Source of the DNA: Spirochaetota bacterium
GTDB lineage: Bacteria; Spirochaetota; Spirochaetia; Sphaerochaetales; Sphaerochaetaceae
Assembly: GCA_023401595.1 (NCBI GenBank)
Contig: JAEXDQ010000053.1
Coordinates: 62,001 to 126,000, forward strand
DNA length: 64,000 nt
Reading direction: 5' to 3'
The notes under the pieces were generated by a model. The model made no database searches. It had not been told where the DNA came from and saw only the letters and a list, made by a program, of their open reading frames with translations. Both the position numbers and the translations under genes were made by a program. How positions within the stretch are numbered: the stretch's first letter is position 1; the number at the start of each line of letters is the position of its first letter. Below are positions 17,306-24,771 of the stretch, one piece after another.

Positions 17306-18103
17306 TCAAGGGAAAAAGAAACCGGCCGTCATGTCCAGATAATTCCGTCCGCCGTATTCACCATACCTTTCCAGCACGGCGACTTTGAACTCCTCTGAAT
17401 TCCCGGAACGGTTCGCGATCTCCTTCAACGCTTCGAGATATTGGATTTTCGTCTCCACATCCTTGAGGTCTTCCGGAGTATAATGCGAGGTCAGCACAAG
17501 TGTGTAGCCTTTTAACAGATACCCTTTCAGCTGAGCGATAATGGCATCCGCATGCTCTTTGCCTGCGACGATGGAATGGCAGTCGTGTCCAAGCATATGG
17601 GTGTAGACGGCGTTGATTTCTGGTATTTCAATATCAAAAGCTTCATGAGTCCTGACGATAATGAACCTGACGCCCCCGATTGTTACGGTCCCCTCGTCGA
17701 TATAATCGGTCACGGTGTGTATCGTATTGTCAAAGACTTCTCCGAACATACCGGTGAAATTGTCGATCAACGCCTTTCCACCGCCTGCATGCCCGTATTC
17801 ATCGGCATTCTTGGTTGCATATTTGCGGACCTGAGGAAGGAACGTCCCGCCCGCCATATGATATGCCAACAGCATGCCGTCGATTTGAAGCTTCCGATCC
17901 GATAGATACGTTTCCAGTTCACTGTTGTTGTCGAAGAAGCAGGGGGATTCTATGATCACCGCCTTGCCGTTCTTTTCCACGATGAATACTTCATCGGAAA
18001 TGAAATCGTTTGTTTTGTAGCTATGCAGCTTGATGTCGCCAAAATCGTAGACGTTCATCTCACCCTTTGCAAGGGGGATTTTCTGGAATGAATTCTTGTT
18101 CAT
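17306..18103 (-). CDS. Metallo-beta-lactamase-fold-like protein lacking the canonical metal motif
   Basis: A 265-aa protein whose pattern (IVEKNGKAVIIESPCF..., LLAYHMAGGTFLPQV, GVRFIIVRTHEAFDIEIPEINAVYTHM, YTLVLTSHY) follows the metallo-beta-lactamase fold, but the HxHxDH signature is replaced by AYHMAGGT. It is therefore probably not a standard dinuclear hydrolase; it may bind a ligand or one metal. AAAGGAG precedes the ATG. The promoter carries two copies of one operator, so expression is probably tightly controlled. Function unknown. Confidence 0.6.
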   Translation of the reverse strand: MNKNSFQKIPLAKGEMNVYDFGDIKLHSYKTNDFISDEVFIVEKNGKAVIIESPCFFDNNSELETYLSDRKLQIDGMLLAYHMAGGTFLPQVRKYATKNADEYGHAGGGKALIDNFTGMFGEVFDNTIHTVTDYIDEGTVTIGGVRFIIVRTHEAFDIEIPEINAVYTHMLGHDCHSIVAGKEHADAIIAQLKGYLLKGYTLVLTSHYTPEDLKDVETKIQYLEALKEIANRSGNSEEFKVAVLERYGEYGGRNYLDMTAGFFFP

Positions 18104-18128
18104 GATGAAACTCCTTTGAAATCTTTAT

Positions 18129-18193
18129 GTTGTAATCATTGCGATTACAACTAGTGGTATACCATTGATTGGTTGTAATGTCAATAGTTACAA
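18129..18193 (-). promoter_or_regulatory. Consensus promoter with two identical-spacing operators
   Basis: On the minus strand TTGACA (18179-18184) and TATACC (18156-18161) are 17 bp apart. Two dyads TTGTAA-N9-TTACAA, at 18130-18150 and 18173-18193, bracket it: one covers the -35 and one lies just downstream of the -10. Centres are 43 bp apart, about four helical turns. The downstream dyad is extended to 9-bp perfect arms (18129-18151). This layout fits cooperative repression; the repressor gene is not adjacent. Confidence 0.8.
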
Positions 18194-18389
18194 TTAAGAT
18201 TGTCGAAAAAAGTTCTCAATCGTTCATTTGTTCTCTGCGATGGATATAAGATGGATATAAGAGAAGGGGGGGGCGAACGGAGCTTCCCTTGATAGTTCTC
18301 CATTGATCCAGATTGGAGAAAGACGGAGGCTTTTTCAAAACCGCACAGCCCGATGATATAGCTGATACGATATCTACGATATACAATAA

Positions 18390-18424
18390 GGGCCCAGTTT
18401 CCGTATGGCACGGAAACCGGGCCC
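18390..18424. terminator. Long GGGCCC hairpin in a gene-poor gap
   Basis: GGGCCC-A-GTTTCCGT (18390-18404) pairs with ACGGAAAC-C-GGGCCC (18410-18424), a 15-position stem with one mismatch and a 5-nt loop. Read on the minus strand it is followed by TTATTGTAT, so it may end transcription from the DUF4190-like gene. A smaller stem (GAATCCG/CGGATTC, 18516-18532) lies between. The gap 18194-18612 has no convincing gene. Confidence 0.5.
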
Positions 18425-18612
18425 GATGATCATCTTTTCGAAATTACCGTTTCAAATCTACCGTCCGTTGAGACGCACAGCTCCTGGAACCGGAACTTCG
18501 GTAACTAAAAACGAAGAATCCGAAGCGGATTCGGCTGTGGCGGCGGGTATTCAGATCAACGGACAACACCTTATACCGACGACTCGCTCCGCAAATCGAC
18601 GAACTCTATCGT

Positions 18613-19017
18613 TTACCAATAGTACATGCCGTATCTGGCCATGTGAAAAACATCTTCAAGAATGGAGAATGTCATTCCGAAAAGTGCCAGACCGAAAATA
18701 AAGAATACAGCGCAGGCCACCAGCCCAATGATACTGAGAATCAGACCCGCTTGGGCCATGCCATCGTTCCTATCGGCTTTCCGAGCCCAATTACCCTGTA
18801 GTATGCCGATGATCGCGAGGACGATGCCGACGAAGGCTCCGATTCCCGTAGAGGCTGCGAACAAAGACAGTATACCAAGCGTCAAGGCGACGACAGGGTT
18901 TCCCACATGAGGCTTGCGTGTGACCACCGGCCGCGGTTCCGCTTGAGCCTGATAGTAGTTCTGAGAATTGCTTGCCTCATAGTACTGATTGTTCTGTGTG
19001 TTCTCATTCTCTTCCAT
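18613..19017 (-). CDS. Small DUF4190-like membrane protein
   Basis: A 134-aa protein: about 45 hydrophilic residues rich in Asn, Gln, Tyr and Glu, then two hydrophobic segments (roughly 50-82 and 93-120) separated by a short RKADRNDGMA loop. This is the DUF4190 type, with the glycine-rich first helix and the AQAGLILSIIG second helix. The start at 19017 follows GGAGGTG on the minus strand; a longer reading frame to 19122 lacks a site. Function unknown; such proteins often sit in the inner membrane as small accessory factors. Confidence 0.7.
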   Translation of the reverse strand: MEENENTQNNQYYEASNSQNYYQAQAEPRPVVTRKPHVGNPVVALTLGILSLFAASTGIGAFVGIVLAIIGILQGNWARKADRNDGMAQAGLILSIIGLVACAVFFIFGLALFGMTFSILEDVFHMARYGMYYW

Positions 19018-19249
19018 GTTGTTACACCTCCGGTGCTTGGGAAATATCGAAAAAAATCCAAGCGCCATAATTGAAATATATTCATGTCCATGCCCATCGG
19101 CAAGACAATTTTTTTCATACAAATCGGGCGTTGTGCAAAACCGTTTCAGACGGGCACTGACTCGTTTTATAAAAAAAGAGAACGCCGTGCAGCTTCAAAG
19201 GCTTTGACGGCGCCCTCTTCTTTGGAAACTCAGATAACGAATCCGATGT

Positions 19250-20533
19250 TTACCCGATAATGATCTTCAGCAGGAACAGGACGGCGATGATAATCGTCAT
19301 CGGAGTAATCTGCTTCGCCTTGCCGGTGCAGAGCTTCAGAATGATCCAGGACAGGATTCCGAACATGATGCCGTCGGCGATGGAATACGCCATCGGCATG
19401 AAAAGAATGCACAGGAAAGCCGGGATGCCTTCGGTATAGTCGTCAAAATCGATGTTCTTTACCGGAGAAATCATGAACAAGCCGACGAGGATCAGCGTCG
19501 GAGCAGTCGCCGCGCTTGGAATGGAGAGGAACAGCGGAGACAGGAACAGGGACACCAGGAACAGGATCGCTACGACAAGAGCGGTCAGTCCGGTGCGGCC
19601 GCCTTCGGCGACGCCGGAGGAGCTTTCAACGAACGTAGTGACCGTGGAGGTTCCCAGGATGGCGCCTACAGTGGTACCGACAGCGTCCGCGAACAGAGCT
19701 TCCTTACAATTCGGAATTGAACCGTCTTCTTGAATCATGTTCGCCTTGGTGGCGCAGCCGATCAGCGTCCCTACTGTATCGAACATGTCCACGAACAGGA
19801 AGGTGAACATGACGATGAGGAAGTCGAGGGACAGGATGTTGGAGAATTCAAACTGCCAGAAGGTCGGCGCCAATGACGGAGGAACGTAGGTGCCGCCGGC
19901 ATAGGTTGTGACGCCGAACGGGATTCCTATGATCGTAGTGGCTATGATACCGATCAACAGGGCACCTCTGACCTTGTAGGCCAGCAGGATTCCGGTAATG
20001 ACCAGACCGATCACAGCTACCAATGGAGCGCCTTTGGTGATATCTCCAAGCCCAACGAGGGTCGAACCATCGATGATGATTCCTGCGTTCTGCAAGCCGA
20101 TGAAGGCGATGAACAGACCGATACCTACGGAAATAGCGTTCTTGAGGTTCTTTGGTATGCTGTTGACGATAGCCTCGCGGATGTTGAAAATCGTCAGGAT
20201 GATGAAGATGATACCTTCGACGAATACCGCGGTCAACGCGAACTGCCAGGTATATCCCATGCCGAGAACGACGGTGTAGGCCAGGAACGCATTGAGGCCC
20301 ATCCCCGGAGCCAGCGCGAACGGAAGGTTCGCCATGAATGCCATGACCAGTGTCGCGATAGCTGAGGACAGTGCCGTAGCGGTGAAGACCGCACCCATGT
20401 CCATACCTGCGTCTGAAAGAATGATTGGGTTGACGATCAATATGTACGCCATGGTGAGGAATGTCGTCAGACCTGCGATCAATTCAGTTTTCAGAGAGGT
20501 GTTCCTTTCAGAAAGCTTGAATAGTTTTTCCAT
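19250..20533 (-). CDS. AzgA/NCS2-type purine permease (guanine/hypoxanthine)
   Basis: A 427-aa inner-membrane transporter with about 12 hydrophobic segments. The family motifs are visible: ELIAGLTTFLTMAYIL at the N-terminus, APGMGLNAFLAYTV near 94, GLFIAFIGLQNAG, and TSTVTTFVESSSGVAEGGRTGLT near 295. This is the AzgA branch (guanine, hypoxanthine, adenine), not uracil or xanthine permeases. AAGGAG precedes the ATG. It is divergent from a paralogue at 20966 and shares its regulatory region, including the GTTGC box at 20612. Confidence 0.9.
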   Translation of the reverse strand: MEKLFKLSERNTSLKTELIAGLTTFLTMAYILIVNPIILSDAGMDMGAVFTATALSSAIATLVMAFMANLPFALAPGMGLNAFLAYTVVLGMGYTWQFALTAVFVEGIIFIILTIFNIREAIVNSIPKNLKNAISVGIGLFIAFIGLQNAGIIIDGSTLVGLGDITKGAPLVAVIGLVITGILLAYKVRGALLIGIIATTIIGIPFGVTTYAGGTYVPPSLAPTFWQFEFSNILSLDFLIVMFTFLFVDMFDTVGTLIGCATKANMIQEDGSIPNCKEALFADAVGTTVGAILGTSTVTTFVESSSGVAEGGRTGLTALVVAILFLVSLFLSPLFLSIPSAATAPTLILVGLFMISPVKNIDFDDYTEGIPAFLCILFMPMAYSIADGIMFGILSWIILKLCTGKAKQITPMTIIIAVLFLLKIIIG

Positions 20534-20611
20534 TGCTATTCGCTCCTTGTGTTGATTGATAACGTCATTTTAGCGCAGTTTTAATGACAAGTACAGAAAA
20601 ATCGTACAAAT

Positions 20612-20626
20612 GTTGCATTGTGTTGC
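20612..20626 (-). promoter_or_regulatory. GTTGC-N5-GTTGC box upstream of azgA-1
   Basis: GTTGC at 20612 and 20622 on the + strand (GCAAC repeats in the direction of the minus-strand gene). It sits about 80 bp upstream of the start and just upstream of a TTGTAC (20604-20609, minus strand) that could be the -35. Confidence 0.65.
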
Positions 20627-20787
20627 GATGATAGTCGCCATATTGGGGGCAATCTGTCGTTTAACGTACCGAAAATGACCGGTTCCAGTTGGAATGAACA
20701 AATATTATATATGAAAGAATCGCTATATGAGTGTTAAGGTTTTTAGTCGATATGTTTTATTAAGTTAATATTTTGTAAATAATTAGT

Positions 20788-20802
20788 GTTGCAGAGTTTT
20801 GC
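20788..20802 (+). promoter_or_regulatory. Near-perfect GTTGC-N5-TTTGC box upstream of azgA-2
   Basis: GTTGC at 20788 and TTTGC at 20798 keep the 10-bp period with one mismatch, ending 3 bp before the -35 element at 20806. It forms a direct repeat TTGCAGA (20789 and 20799). Confidence 0.5.
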
Positions 20803-20805
20803 AGA

Positions 20806-20834
20806 TTGCGTCCTGTTTCCTCCGGTCCTATACT
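20806..20834 (+). promoter_or_regulatory. Promoter of azgA-2
   Basis: TTGCGT (20806-20811), 17-bp spacer, TATACT (20829-20834), about 125 nt before the GTG start. The leader holds CGGTCC/GGACCG, able to form a long-range stem; no purine-riboswitch core was recognised. Confidence 0.6.
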
Positions 20835-20965
20835 AACTTGGAATCCTGTACGGCGTGTTCGGACCGATAAGTCCTGATACGTTGAACTATTCAAAACTTT
20901 GTGGGAGAGCCTGAAACCTTTTGATTGCGGAATGAGCATACGAAGGTCAGGCGAAGGAGCGGGGT

Positions 20966-22321
20966 GTGAAAGACTTCTTTGAGCTGAGGTCGAAAGATAC
21001 GAACGTGAGACGGGAGATCGTAGCCGGGTTCACGACCTTCTTCACGATGGCGTATATCATTTTCGTGAATCCGGACATGTTGTCGGCGACGGGCATGAGC
21101 TGGGGAGGGGTGTTTTTCGCTACTTGTCTGTCCGCGACCATCGGGACGTTGATCATGGCCCTGTTCGCCAACGTCCCGTACGCGGTTGCGCCGGGTATGG
21201 GGCTGAACGCCATCTTTACCTACACGGTATGCCTGGGAGCCGGTTTCAGTTGGCAAGAAGCGCTGGCGATGGTCTTTATCTGTGGCATGATCAATATCAT
21301 CATCACGGTGACGAAGCTTCGCAAAGCGATCGTCAAATCGATACCCATGGGGTTGCAGAACGCCATAGGGGGAGCGATCGGGTTGTTTATCGCCTATCTG
21401 GGAATGAACAATGCCGGCTTGATCACTTTCGGCGCTACGCCAAGTTTGTCCGTGTTCAATACTCCGTCGGTGATCCTTTCCTTGATCGGGCTGTTCATCA
21501 TGATCGTCCTGATGGTGTTGAAGGTGAAGGGTGCGATTCTGATCGGAATCATCGCCGCTACGGTTATCGGTATTCCGATGGGCGTGACCGTGATGCCCCA
21601 GAGCATCCTCTCCAGCGGGGAGACTGTTCAAGGGTTCCGCGATGTCGCGTTCAGCTTCTTCGGAGCCTCCGGTTTCGGCTCTCTGTTCTCCCATGCGTCC
21701 CAGATTCCGTTTGTGCTGATCACTATCTTCAGCATGAGTCTGGCGGATACCTTTGATTCTATCGGCACCTTCATCGGCACAGGGAGGAAGAGCCATATTT
21801 TCGATGAAGAGGATGAGAAAGCCTTGGAAGGCTCCGGTTTCAAGAGCCGTCTGGACAAAGCGCTGGTCGCCGACAGCTTCGCTACGAGCATCGGCGCCTG
21901 TTTGGGAACCAGCAACGCCACCACCTATGTTGAAAGCGCCGCCGGTATCGCCGCTGGAGGCCGGACCGGACTGACCAGTCTGACGACCGCCGCTTTGTTC
22001 CTGCTCTGCCTGCCGTTCGCGGGATTGTTCGGTATGGTCCCCGGCGCGGCCACCGCGCCTGCGCTGATCGTCGTCGGCATCCTGATGGCTGAACCGTTCG
22101 CGGAAATCAACTGGAAGGATTTTGACGAGGCCGTACCGGCTTTCTTCACCGTCGCCGTCATGAGTTTCACCTATGGCATCACCAATGGTATCGCGGCGGG
22201 ATTCATAATGTATTGCGTCGTCAAACTGTGTACAGGGAAGTGGAAGGATATCCATCCGATCATCGCGGCGGCGTCGGTATTGTTCATTATCGATTTCGTT
22301 ATGAAAGCTGTAGGGGCTTGA
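20966..22321 (+). CDS. AzgA/NCS2-type purine permease, second copy
   Basis: A 451-aa paralogue of the permease at 19250-20533, with the same motifs: EIVAGFTTFFTMAYII, APGMGLNAIFTYTV, GTSNATTYVESAAGIAAGGRTGLT. The GTG start follows AAGGAG at 20954-20959 with 6-nt spacing. Differences in helices 3-8 suggest a distinct purine preference. Two divergent permeases next to adenine deaminase and xanthine dehydrogenase fit import of several bases for catabolism. Confidence 0.9.
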   Translation: MKDFFELRSKDTNVRREIVAGFTTFFTMAYIIFVNPDMLSATGMSWGGVFFATCLSATIGTLIMALFANVPYAVAPGMGLNAIFTYTVCLGAGFSWQEALAMVFICGMINIIITVTKLRKAIVKSIPMGLQNAIGGAIGLFIAYLGMNNAGLITFGATPSLSVFNTPSVILSLIGLFIMIVLMVLKVKGAILIGIIAATVIGIPMGVTVMPQSILSSGETVQGFRDVAFSFFGASGFGSLFSHASQIPFVLITIFSMSLADTFDSIGTFIGTGRKSHIFDEEDEKALEGSGFKSRLDKALVADSFATSIGACLGTSNATTYVESAAGIAAGGRTGLTSLTTAALFLLCLPFAGLFGMVPGAATAPALIVVGILMAEPFAEINWKDFDEAVPAFFTVAVMSFTYGITNGIAAGFIMYCVVKLCTGKWKDIHPIIAAASVLFIIDFVMKAVGA

Positions 22322-22342
22322 GCGGACTGTCGGTTGATGAGG

Positions 22343-22382
22343 GGACGTCGTCCATGGCTTTATAGCCGGGCGACGTCCTTTT
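22343..22382 (+). terminator. Intrinsic terminator of azgA-2
   Basis: GGACGTCG (22343-22350) pairs with CGACGTCC (22371-22378), with an inner GGC/GCC stem, followed by TTTTG. Confidence 0.8.
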
Positions 22383-22502
22383 GTATATGCGCATGATTCT
22401 TTTTCATTGAAGGATCGGGTTGCGGCTTGCGCCGTCGGCGGAGTCGGCCTGGGGCGTCCGTCCGTATTTGATTTTGTCTTGATCCGATATCGTTCATCTT
22501 GG

Positions 22503-22517
22503 GTTGCACAATGTTGC
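22503..22517 (+). promoter_or_regulatory. GTTGC-N5-GTTGC box upstream of adenine deaminase
   Basis: GTTGC at 22503 and 22513, exact 10-bp period. It lies about 410 bp upstream of the GTG start and about 115 bp upstream of the promoter proposed at 22634, further than at the other promoters. Confidence 0.55.
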
Positions 22518-22633
22518 ATATTGATTGGACAATCAGCGTCAGAAATTTTTTGTTGATGCGTGATATTGTTGGATACATGCTGTTTGATATCAATATTTTG
22601 ATATTTCCCGCAGTAAAAAACAAATTTCTTTAC

Positions 22634-22662
22634 TTGTCCGTGGCTTTCTGTCATGGTAGACT
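22634..22662 (+). promoter_or_regulatory. Possible adenine deaminase promoter with long leader
   Basis: TTGTCC (22634-22639), 17-bp spacer, TAGACT (22657-22662); a TATACT overlaps at 22662-22667. This would give a leader of about 260 nt containing several stems, including GCGGCG/CGCCGC just before the ribosome site. No known riboswitch core was recognised. The gap 22384-22633 contains the GTTGC box and otherwise nothing clear. Confidence 0.35.
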
Positions 22663-22928
22663 ATACTACAGTCCATAGAGATATCCATGCCGAAGGACTG
22701 GTTGGCTGTATGCGAGAATGCATGTCCATCGTAAGGAACGGCATGACGACCGGTTCATGGATGGTACCGTCGGCCCTGTTCTTTCCGGGGCGCCGGTCCC
22801 GCTGAAAGCTTTCCGCGATAGCGCAGGACGCCGTCGGTCGGATATCGGAATTTATGCGGCGGGGTATTGCCTTTGGCATGTTGACGCCGCCGCAGCAGGC
22901 GTATGGATTGATGATAAGGAGGCTTATC

Positions 22929-24674
22929 GTGGAATGCCGCAAGCAGCTCAAGCGTCTGATCGATGTCGCAGCGGGACGAAGCCCCGCGGATCTTTTGATA
23001 AGAGACTGCCGTATCGTAGATGTCTTCAACAAAGAGATTTTTGAAGGCGACGTGCTGGTAAGCGACGGCAGGATCGCCGGTTTCGGAAAACAAGGCTTTC
23101 CCGAAGCGAGGGCTTCCGTAGATGCCCAGGGCCGTTACCTTGTGCCGGGGTTCATAGACAGTCATGTACATATCGAATCCTCCCATTGCAGTCCCGGCGA
23201 GTTCGCCAGACTGGTAGTTCCCTGCGGTACCACCACCGTGATCGCCGACCCCCATGAGATATGCAATGTCTGTGGAATCGATGGGCTCGACTATATGCTG
23301 GAGGCTTCTGAAGGATTGCCGCTCCAGGTGTTCCTGATGGTTCCTTCCTGTGTTCCGGCCACACCGTTCGAGAACGCTGGAGCGACGCTGTCGGCCGATT
23401 CCATCGCGACGCGCATCGATCACCCTCGCGTGCTGGGACTTGGTGAACTGATGGATTATTTTGGCGTCGTCAACGCCGATGACGCGATCCTTGACAAGCT
23501 GATGGTCGCCCGTAGGGCTGGCAAATCCGTAGACGGGCATAGTCCTGCGATCACCGGGACGGATCTGGACGCCTACAGCGCGAGCGGCGTGCGGACCGAC
23601 CATGAATGCGATACGCCTGAGGAGCTCCATGAACGGGTTCGCCGCGGCATGTATGTGCTGCTCCGTCAAGGTTCCGCCTGCCGTAATGTATTGAATCTGC
23701 TTGGAGGTGTGACCGCCGACAATGAACGGCGATGTCTGTTTTGTACCGATGACCGTCAACCGAAGAGCATCATTGAAGAGGGGCATATCGACAACAACGT
23801 CAGGCTGGCTGTCGGCGGAGGGTTGGATCCTTTGTCCGCGATCAGGATGGCTACGATAAATTCCGCCGAATGCTTCGGACTTCGCGACCGTGGCGCGATC
23901 GCCCCCGGATATCTGGCGGACTTCTCCTTGGTCGATGACCTTGAGAAATTCCATGTCCACCAGGTGTTTGTCGGAGGTCGGCTGGTTGCGCAGGACGGTG
24001 AATACCTGTTCGAGAATCCCCATGTCGAGCCGAAAAACGTCAGCGGCCGGATGCAGGTCGCGGATTTCTCCGTCGCCAAGCTCCGTCTGCCGCTTGCCTC
24101 TGCCCACGTCCATACGATCGACATCATTCCCGGCGGTGTCGTCACCGCATTGGGCGAAGCTCATGTTCCGCTGTCTCCCGACGGCGAATGGATGCCTGAC
24201 CCTGCGCAGGATATCGCCAAGCTGGCGGTCGTTGAACGGCATCATGGTACCGGCAACGTCGGTGTGGCCTTGATTCGCAATTATGGTATCCGGGGCGGCG
24301 CCATAGCCATGAGTATCGCCCATGACTCGCACAATATCATCGTAGTCGGCGATCATGACGCCGATATGGCTTGCGCCGTCGAAGAATTGGTTCATCTTGG
24401 CGGTGGGGTCACGATGGTCAAAGCCGGCAAGATACTCGGCTCCCTGCCGTTGCCGGTCGCGGGGCTCATGACCGATGAAACCGGAGCCTACGTAGACAAG
24501 ATGCTGAACGACATGCATTCTGTCGCGTTGCAGGAATTGCATGTGAATCCTGCGATTGACCCGTTCATGACGCTCTGTTTCATGGCTTTGCCGGTAATAC
24601 CCGCCGTCAAATTGACAGATGAAGGTTTGTTCGACGTCTCCCGGTTCAAGTTTATTCCGCTTGAAATGGAGTAG
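22929..24674 (+). CDS. ade: Adenine deaminase
   Basis: A 581-aa enzyme of the AdeC family: adenine to hypoxanthine plus ammonia. The metal motif GFIDSHVHIESS (His79, His81), TTTVIADPHEI, and the C-terminal TIDIIPGG..., GTGNVGVALI..., AHDSHNIIVVG and GGGVTMV blocks match the family over its full length. The GTG at 22929 is chosen because AAGGAGG (22916-22922) ends 6 nt upstream; the in-frame ATG at 22854 lacks a site. It feeds hypoxanthine to the xanthine dehydrogenase in the same block. Confidence 0.93.
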   Translation: MECRKQLKRLIDVAAGRSPADLLIRDCRIVDVFNKEIFEGDVLVSDGRIAGFGKQGFPEARASVDAQGRYLVPGFIDSHVHIESSHCSPGEFARLVVPCGTTTVIADPHEICNVCGIDGLDYMLEASEGLPLQVFLMVPSCVPATPFENAGATLSADSIATRIDHPRVLGLGELMDYFGVVNADDAILDKLMVARRAGKSVDGHSPAITGTDLDAYSASGVRTDHECDTPEELHERVRRGMYVLLRQGSACRNVLNLLGGVTADNERRCLFCTDDRQPKSIIEEGHIDNNVRLAVGGGLDPLSAIRMATINSAECFGLRDRGAIAPGYLADFSLVDDLEKFHVHQVFVGGRLVAQDGEYLFENPHVEPKNVSGRMQVADFSVAKLRLPLASAHVHTIDIIPGGVVTALGEAHVPLSPDGEWMPDPAQDIAKLAVVERHHGTGNVGVALIRNYGIRGGAIAMSIAHDSHNIIVVGDHDADMACAVEELVHLGGGVTMVKAGKILGSLPLPVAGLMTDETGAYVDKMLNDMHSVALQELHVNPAIDPFMTLCFMALPVIPAVKLTDEGLFDVSRFKFIPLEME

Positions 24675-24710
24675 ACGGAGCGGTCGATGTTTTCTTCAAA
24701 AGAAATTCGG

Positions 24711-24760
24711 GCGGTCTGGATACGGTCGAGGTGCGAAATATCTCCAGGCCGCCGTTTTTC
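24711..24760 (+). terminator. Intrinsic terminator of ade
   Basis: GGCGGTCTGGA (24711-24721) pairs with TCCAGGCCGCC (24744-24754), one G-T pair, followed by GTTTTT. It also separates ade from the convergent MATE gene. Confidence 0.85.
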
Positions 24761-24771
24761 GTAGGGTGTGT

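Noticed and set aside
20534..20965. Purine riboswitch before the AzgA permeases
   Set aside because: The conserved loop-loop and junction sequences of the purine riboswitch were not found; the direct-repeat box explains shared control better.
20891..22654. 587-codon minus-strand ORF opposite azgA-2
   Set aside because: Antisense of a clear permease; His/Arg/Asp-rich composition is typical of a shadow frame.
22718..23044. 108-codon ORF overlapping the start of adenine deaminase
   Set aside because: It overlaps the real start in another frame and lacks a ribosome site; the AAGGAGG serves the GTG at 22929.
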